From contig URVL01000157.1 in assembly GCA_900551265.1 (NCBI GenBank), positions 1 to 5,495 of the forward strand: a stretch of DNA of 5,495 bases, read 5' to 3'. Origin of the DNA: an uncultured Eubacteriales bacterium (GTDB taxonomy: Bacteria; Bacillota; Clostridia; Oscillospirales; QAMX01). The translations under genes were made by a program, and so were the position numbers. Positions 4,576 to 5,495 of this stretch are shown here, piece by piece. The notes under the pieces are model-generated. The model was not told the origin of the DNA. It saw nothing but the letters and a program-made list of their open reading frames with translations, and did not search any database. Every line of letters starts with the position of its first letter. The first letter of the stretch is position 1.

Positions 4576-5495
4576 CTATCGTATGGATGCCGCCATGATA
4601 GAGGCCCAATCTGCCAGAGAGATTTGATAGTTTGTAGAGGTTTGGTAAAATGTAACCTTCATAAAGCGGTTTCCGCTTTGAAGCAACAAGGTTGGAGACT
4701 GCAGCGAATCGTAATATCCCACGGCATATTCTATGTCCAGAGCCGGTAATTCCAGCTCCTCATAATTCCTGCTGCGGCGCGCGACGTGCAGATATTCTCG
4801 GGCAGCCTCGCGCGCAGCCCACGAAGACACGGTCTCGTAATAATCGACGTACAGCCCACCGGAGACCGTTTTCCCGTCCGGCAGTGCCACGGTTGCAATT
4901 TCCGCCCAGTGAATCACAGTTGGCGCCAGCCAGTCGCTTCGAATCTCAACGGTGTTGGAAAGACCGAAATCGTCCAATTTATAAGTACCGCCCGGAGCCA
5001 GATCGGCAATGGTTGCAAACGGCGGGTTGCCCGTATACGTCTCGAGCGGGATTTCCCCTGCGCCCTCTGTATTCTGTACCCACAGACAGAGCAACGCAAT
5101 AATCCACGCCACACTACAGACGACGGCCAGCAGGCTGGCAATCCGGTGACGCGCCGCCCGGCGGCGCCATTTTTTATGATGGTCGAGTGTCTCGCCACGC
5201 AGGAGCCTGTGACGCAGTCTGCGAAAATGAACGGCGCGTGCGACGGCGCTGGCGCAAGACCAAAAGAGTAATGCAAAGGCTGAAAGAACAAACCAGGTTC
5301 CAATGTCCATCATTGCGACAATCCATGCGCCCTTTAGGAAAATCAGCGGCCATAAGAGCCATAAAATATTTGCTGCGACGGAACCGCGCTCACGGCGGCG
5401 AATCTGATTGATGGAGATTGCCTGGACCTGCGGATCGGTATGCAGTTCAGGGGCGTTTGGATCAGAAGTCCGGTAGAATAAAAACTGGCCGTACG
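4576..5495 (-). CDS. DUF2812-type membrane protein, N-terminus outside the window
   Basis: The minus frame is open from a TAG at 4576-4578 to the window edge, giving 305 residues. An ATG at 5313 exists, but it is internal: the 60 codons before it are coding-like and continuous. The first about 35 residues (GQFLFYRTSDPNAPELHTDP, then QIRRRER) resemble the end of DUF2812, a domain often encoded beside PadR regulators. Three hydrophobic segments follow, near visible residues 38-59, 64-86 and 118-139, with a strongly basic loop (90-117) between the second and third. By the positive-inside rule that loop is cytoplasmic. The last about 165 residues are soluble, probably outside the membrane, and contain a WAAREAAREYL helix; I recognise no known fold there. 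Function is unknown. The DUF2812 call rests on remembered family wording and is moderate. Confidence 0.75.
   Translation of the reverse strand, partial: YGQFLFYRTSDPNAPELHTDPQVQAISINQIRRRERGSVAANILWLLWPLIFLKGAWIVAMMDIGTWFVLSAFALLFWSCASAVARAVHFRRLRHRLLRGETLDHHKKWRRRAARHRIASLLAVVCSVAWIIALLCLWVQNTEGAGEIPLETYTGNPPFATIADLAPGGTYKLDDFGLSNTVEIRSDWLAPTVIHWAEIATVALPDGKTVSGGLYVDYYETVSSWAAREAAREYLHVARRSRNYEELELPALDIEYAVGYYDSLQSPTLLLQSGNRFMKVTFYQTSTNYQISLADWASIMAASIR

Noticed and set aside
4786..5411. Plus-strand open frames opposite the DUF2812 gene
   Set aside because: The minus frame has coherent membrane segments and is continuous to the window edge; the plus frames are basic, proline-rich shadows.
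1..5495. CRISPR arrays, tRNA or rRNA genes, insertion sequences, phage structural genes
   Set aside because: No regularly spaced repeats, cloverleaf sequences, transposase motifs or terminal repeats were seen on either strand.

Overview
The window looks like chromosomal DNA of a spore-forming, low-to-mid-GC Firmicute of the class Clostridia. The first 42 codons are the unmistakable C-terminus of the sporulation master regulator Spo0A. The rest fits: a T-box riboswitch, strong AGGAGG-type ribosome sites, a Gram-positive-type LexA operator and a DUF2812 membrane protein. A gut or rumen anaerobe of the Oscillospirales/Butyricicoccaceae type is my guess from the flavour of the proteins, not a demonstrated placement.

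Layout, left to right: (1) 3' end of spo0A (+). (2) About 160 bp with no recognisable gene, then a near-consensus sigma-A promoter and a complete T-box leader with Stem I, Stem II, Stem III, antiterminator and terminator. The best specifier reading is CUC (Leu). (3) A 559-aa AMP-forming acyl-CoA synthetase (+), the only gene behind the T-box. (4) A shared bidirectional terminator, then an 82-aa XRE-type regulator (-). (5) A 207-bp divergent intergenic region carrying two inverted repeats, a near-consensus minus-strand promoter and Spo0A-box-like sites. (6) A 75-aa XRE-type regulator (+) with its own terminator. (7) A stand-alone acyl carrier protein gene (-). (8) A divergent regulatory region with an acpP promoter on one strand and an SOS box overlapping the lexA promoter on the other. 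(9) lexA (+). (10) A bidirectional terminator and a DUF2812-type membrane protein (-) that runs off the right edge.

There is no obvious multi-gene operon. Almost every gene is a single transcription unit with its own promoter and terminator. The most unusual element is the T-box: T-boxes normally control aminoacyl-tRNA synthetases or genes for amino-acid synthesis and uptake, but here the first and only downstream gene is an acyl-CoA synthetase. If the Leu reading is right, a plausible job is activation of a branched-chain acid such as isovalerate to its CoA ester when leucine is scarce, feeding leucine synthesis by reductive carboxylation, a route known in anaerobes. That link is inference. 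The second item worth attention is the pair of small divergent XRE regulators, whose intergenic region has the layout of a compact genetic switch, possibly connected to Spo0A.
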